From NCBI GenBank assembly GCA_030746295.1, contig JASLMY010000216.1:1-8534 (forward strand): DNA of 8,534 nt, written 5' to 3'. Within the stretch, counting starts at the first letter, position 1. Every line of letters starts with the position of its first letter. The notes below the pieces were generated by a model. The model was not told the origin of the DNA. It was given only the letters and a program-made list of their open reading frames with translations, and made no database searches. Positions 6,615 through 8,534 of this stretch are shown in pieces. Source of the DNA: Alphaproteobacteria bacterium. GTDB lineage: Bacteria > Pseudomonadota > Alphaproteobacteria > GCA-2731375. Position numbers and translations under genes: made by a program.

Positions 6615-7826
6615 CTAGCAGGCGGGCACCTCGCCGGAGGCGAAATGGCCGACCAGGACGATCTCGAACCAGCGGTCCCAATTCGCCTTCGAGGTCAGCG
6701 GCGCCAGGGAGACGGCCTCGTCCCGGATGACGGCCGGGCGGTCGAGAGCGATCTTCTCCGGCGGCACGCCGTCGCCCCGGAGATCCAGCACCGGCCGGGG
6801 CCCGGCCAGCGACACGGTCGCGCGCCAGCCCTGGCGGCCCTGCTTCCAGGCGAAGCGCCAACCGCCGGCGACCGGCTCGCCCTCGCCCAGGGGCGTAGGC
6901 GAGACGAACTCGGCGCGCCGGCCCGCGGCGAGGGTCGAGACGACGCCGACGGCATAAAGCCGCTCGCCCTCGCGCCAGAGCCAGAGCTGTCTGAGGGCGG
7001 CGGCGTGCTGGTGGATGCAGGTCAGGGCGGCGAAGGCGCCGAGATAGTCCAGGGACTCGGGGCCCGGCGCGGTGCCGAGGATCGGAGGCGGTGCCTTGAC
7101 GAATTCGAGAGATTCTCCCTTCGCCACGACCGCGAGATCGTCGGGGCCGTCACGCCTGATGTGCAAGTCGACCGGGGTGCCGACGCGCTGGCCCACGGTG
7201 GCCTGCCAGCCGCCCTCGGCGGCCTCCAGGAGCTTCCGGCCCCCCCGACCGCTGGAGGCGAAGGCACATTCGGCCGCGCTGCAAATGTGGAAGAGCCAAA
7301 CGTCGCCGGCGGCGTTGATGATCAGGCGCCGGTAATAGCCCTCTTCGCGGACCTGCCAGTGCCCGACCGGATGACGAGCGGTGTCCGCGTCGATCGGCCC
7401 GAAGTGCGAATCGTATATCGCGCGGGTGCGGAACTTGGCCTCGAAAAGCAGGGTGAAGCGGGTATGCATAACCTCCCGCAGGCGCTCCGATTCGCCGCGG
7501 AGCAACATCCACTTCAACCACATGGTGCCGCCCAAGAGGACCAGCACGAGGGAGAGCGTCACCGCGCTCTTCCACCAGCGGGCCCGGAACAGGATCGCCG
7601 CGGCGCTGCCGTAGAGGCAGACCAGCACCACGGCGATCAGCAGGATGTCGAGGCGGATCGCGGCCGTCGTCCAGAACCACATTCGGATTTCGTGCAGCGT
7701 CGCGAGCAGGCCGGCGGCGGCGACGATCAGCAGCCAGACCCGGCGCCAACCGGCAAGACGCAGCGCCGGCCACAGAAGCGCCGGCCAGAGGGCCAGCAGG
7801 ACGAAGTAGAGCAGGTAGAAGCCCAT
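6615..7826 (-). CDS. Membrane protein of unknown family
   Basis: I do not recognise this 403-residue protein. Its first 106 residues contain four hydrophobic segments (about 3-22, 30-45, 59-80 and 88-106) rich in Trp and Leu. The remaining 300 residues are a soluble, mainly beta-looking domain. With four spans and both ends on the same side, the large domain faces the same side as the short N-terminus; which side cannot be decided firmly, though R23, R28 and R29 between segments 1 and 2 and R81, R83 and K86 between segments 3 and 4 favour cytoplasmic loops there and a periplasmic C-terminal domain. Two close Cys (C182, C187 in ICSAAEC) could form a disulfide if so, and the chain ends in Cys. 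The ATG at 7826 has AAGG 7 bases upstream. It follows the dehydrogenase gene by 34 bases and may be cotranscribed with it. Confidence 0.8.
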   Translation of the reverse strand: MGFYLLYFVLLALWPALLWPALRLAGWRRVWLLIVAAAGLLATLHEIRMWFWTTAAIRLDILLIAVVLVCLYGSAAAILFRARWWKSAVTLSLVLVLLGGTMWLKWMLLRGESERLREVMHTRFTLLFEAKFRTRAIYDSHFGPIDADTARHPVGHWQVREEGYYRRLIINAAGDVWLFHICSAAECAFASSGRGGRKLLEAAEGGWQATVGQRVGTPVDLHIRRDGPDDLAVVAKGESLEFVKAPPPILGTAPGPESLDYLGAFAALTCIHQHAAALRQLWLWREGERLYAVGVVSTLAAGRRAEFVSPTPLGEGEPVAGGWRFAWKQGRQGWRATVSLAGPRPVLDLRGDGVPPEKIALDRPAVIRDEAVSLAPLTSKANWDRWFEIVLVGHFASGEVPAC

Positions 7827-7860
7827 GCCGAACCTTAGCAGCGGATCGGCGGCAGATCGG

Positions 7861-8534
7861 TCACTTTTCCGGCAGCTTCGTCCCGGCAGCGGCGCAGGCG
7901 AGCGTCAAGAGGCCGGAGACGTCGAGATCGCCGTCGCTCTCCGCGGCCCGGGCGACGGCCTCGGCAGCGGCGGTCCCGGTCGGGATCGGGGCGCCGGCCG
8001 CCTCGGCCATCGCCACCGCGAGGCCCAAGTCCTTGGCCGAGAGGCGGATGGCGAAGCCGGGCTCGGTATCGCCGGCCAGGACCTTGGCGGGCCAATAACC
8101 GCTCAAGAAGCCGTTGCTGCCGAGACCGCCGGTCATCACCGGCAACAGGGTCTCCAGCGACAGACCCATCTTGAGGCCGAGCGCCACCGCCTCGGCACTC
8201 AACTGGCAGGTCGCCTGCGACAGCAGGTTGTTGACGAGCTTGGTGCGGATGCCGCTGCCGACGCCACCGCAGTGAACGATGTCGCTGCCCATGGCATCGA
8301 GCAGCGGCCGGGCGCGCGCCAGATCGGCGGCCTCGGCGCCAATCATGAAGAGGAGCGTGCCCTCCGCGGCCTGGATCGGGCTGCGGCCGACCGGCGCGTC
8401 GACGAAGGCGACGCCCGCCGCTGCCAGCTCAGCGGCCAAGCGGTCCGTCGTCGCCGGGTCGATGGTGCTGGAATCGATCACCAGGCTGCCGGGCCGGATG
8501 TGTTGCACAACCCCGCCCTCGCCCAGAAAGCATG
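7861..8534 (-). CDS. Beta-hydroxyacid dehydrogenase, YihU (sulfolactaldehyde reductase)-like, 5'-truncated
   Basis: The frame is open to the window edge, so the N-terminal Rossmann dinucleotide-binding motif (about 73 residues) is missing; 223 residues are visible. The GTG at 8508 is internal, because upstream codons read CFLGEGGVV, a normal family continuation. Family marks, numbered from the codon at 8532: DSSTIDP (20-26), DAPVGRSP (45-52), catalytic Lys in GSGIRTKLVNN (K98), then Ser105. Most 3-hydroxyisobutyrate and tartronate-semialdehyde reductases have SGG after DAPV; here it is GRSP, as in E. coli YihU (VGRT). R50 and K98 are 48 residues apart, the same as R123 and K171 of YihU as I recall them, and the total length would be about 296 against 298. 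A NAD(P)H-linked reductase of a small sulfonated or carboxylated aldehyde is likely. The family is sure; the sulfonate substrate is a hypothesis, as no sulfoglycolysis genes are in view. Confidence 0.9.
   Translation of the reverse strand, partial: CFLGEGGVVQHIRPGSLVIDSSTIDPATTDRLAAELAAAGVAFVDAPVGRSPIQAAEGTLLFMIGAEAADLARARPLLDAMGSDIVHCGGVGSGIRTKLVNNLLSQATCQLSAEAVALGLKMGLSLETLLPVMTGGLGSNGFLSGYWPAKVLAGDTEPGFAIRLSAKDLGLAVAMAEAAGAPIPTGTAAAEAVARAAESDGDLDVSGLLTLACAAAGTKLPEK

Noticed and set aside
6537..7838. 433-codon + strand frame antisense to the membrane protein
   Set aside because: It has no start signal or family match and is Gly/Arg/Asp-rich. The minus strand has clear hydrophobic segments, a Shine-Dalgarno and a sensible start, though because that protein is itself unknown this call is less certain than the others.
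7861..8508. Dehydrogenase as a complete 215-residue gene starting with GTG at 8508
   Set aside because: The frame continues upstream with family-typical residues and the product would lack the whole nucleotide-binding motif, so the gene is cut by the window edge.

Overview
This is GC-rich, densely coded DNA whose gene content fits the accessory part of an alphaproteobacterial chromosome, perhaps a Rhodospirillales- or rhizobiales-like environmental heterotroph. That placement rests on the gene types (DUF35/thiolase pairs, M81 hydrolases, CHD-TolB-TPR adenylate cyclases) and on composition, not on a marker gene. There are seven protein genes, two of them cut by the window edges. I see no RNA gene, transposase, integrase, CRISPR array or origin.

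Left block (1-4207): a truncated acyl-CoA ligase on the + strand runs tail-to-tail into a compact minus-strand gene group. In transcription order this group is an M81 (MlrC/microcystinase-type) metallohydrolase, a thiolase-like protein and a DUF35 zinc-ribbon/OB-fold protein, with gaps of only 16 and 11 bases. The ligase and the DUF35 gene overlap by 32 bases at their 3' ends. Together they suggest uptake and breakdown of an amide- or carboxylate-containing compound: a hydrolase opens the substrate, the ligase makes a CoA thioester, and a thiolase-like/DUF35 complex makes or cleaves a C-C bond. The thiolase-like protein lacks the usual nucleophilic Cys, which argues against ordinary thiolysis.

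Middle block (4208-6614): a 319-base gene-free stretch holds the M81 upstream region, including a dyad symmetry. It is followed by a minus-strand membrane-anchored class III adenylate cyclase with periplasmic TolB-like and TPR regions. This gene is visibly less GC-rich than its neighbours.

Right block (6615-8534): a minus-strand membrane protein of unknown family lies 34 bases downstream of a truncated beta-hydroxyacid dehydrogenase. The dehydrogenase carries the Gly-Arg substrate-site signature I associate with YihU-type sulfolactaldehyde reductases rather than 3-hydroxyisobutyrate dehydrogenases.

No single undescribed system is evident. The most interesting items are the Cys-less thiolase/DUF35/M81 gene group and the YihU-like reductase.
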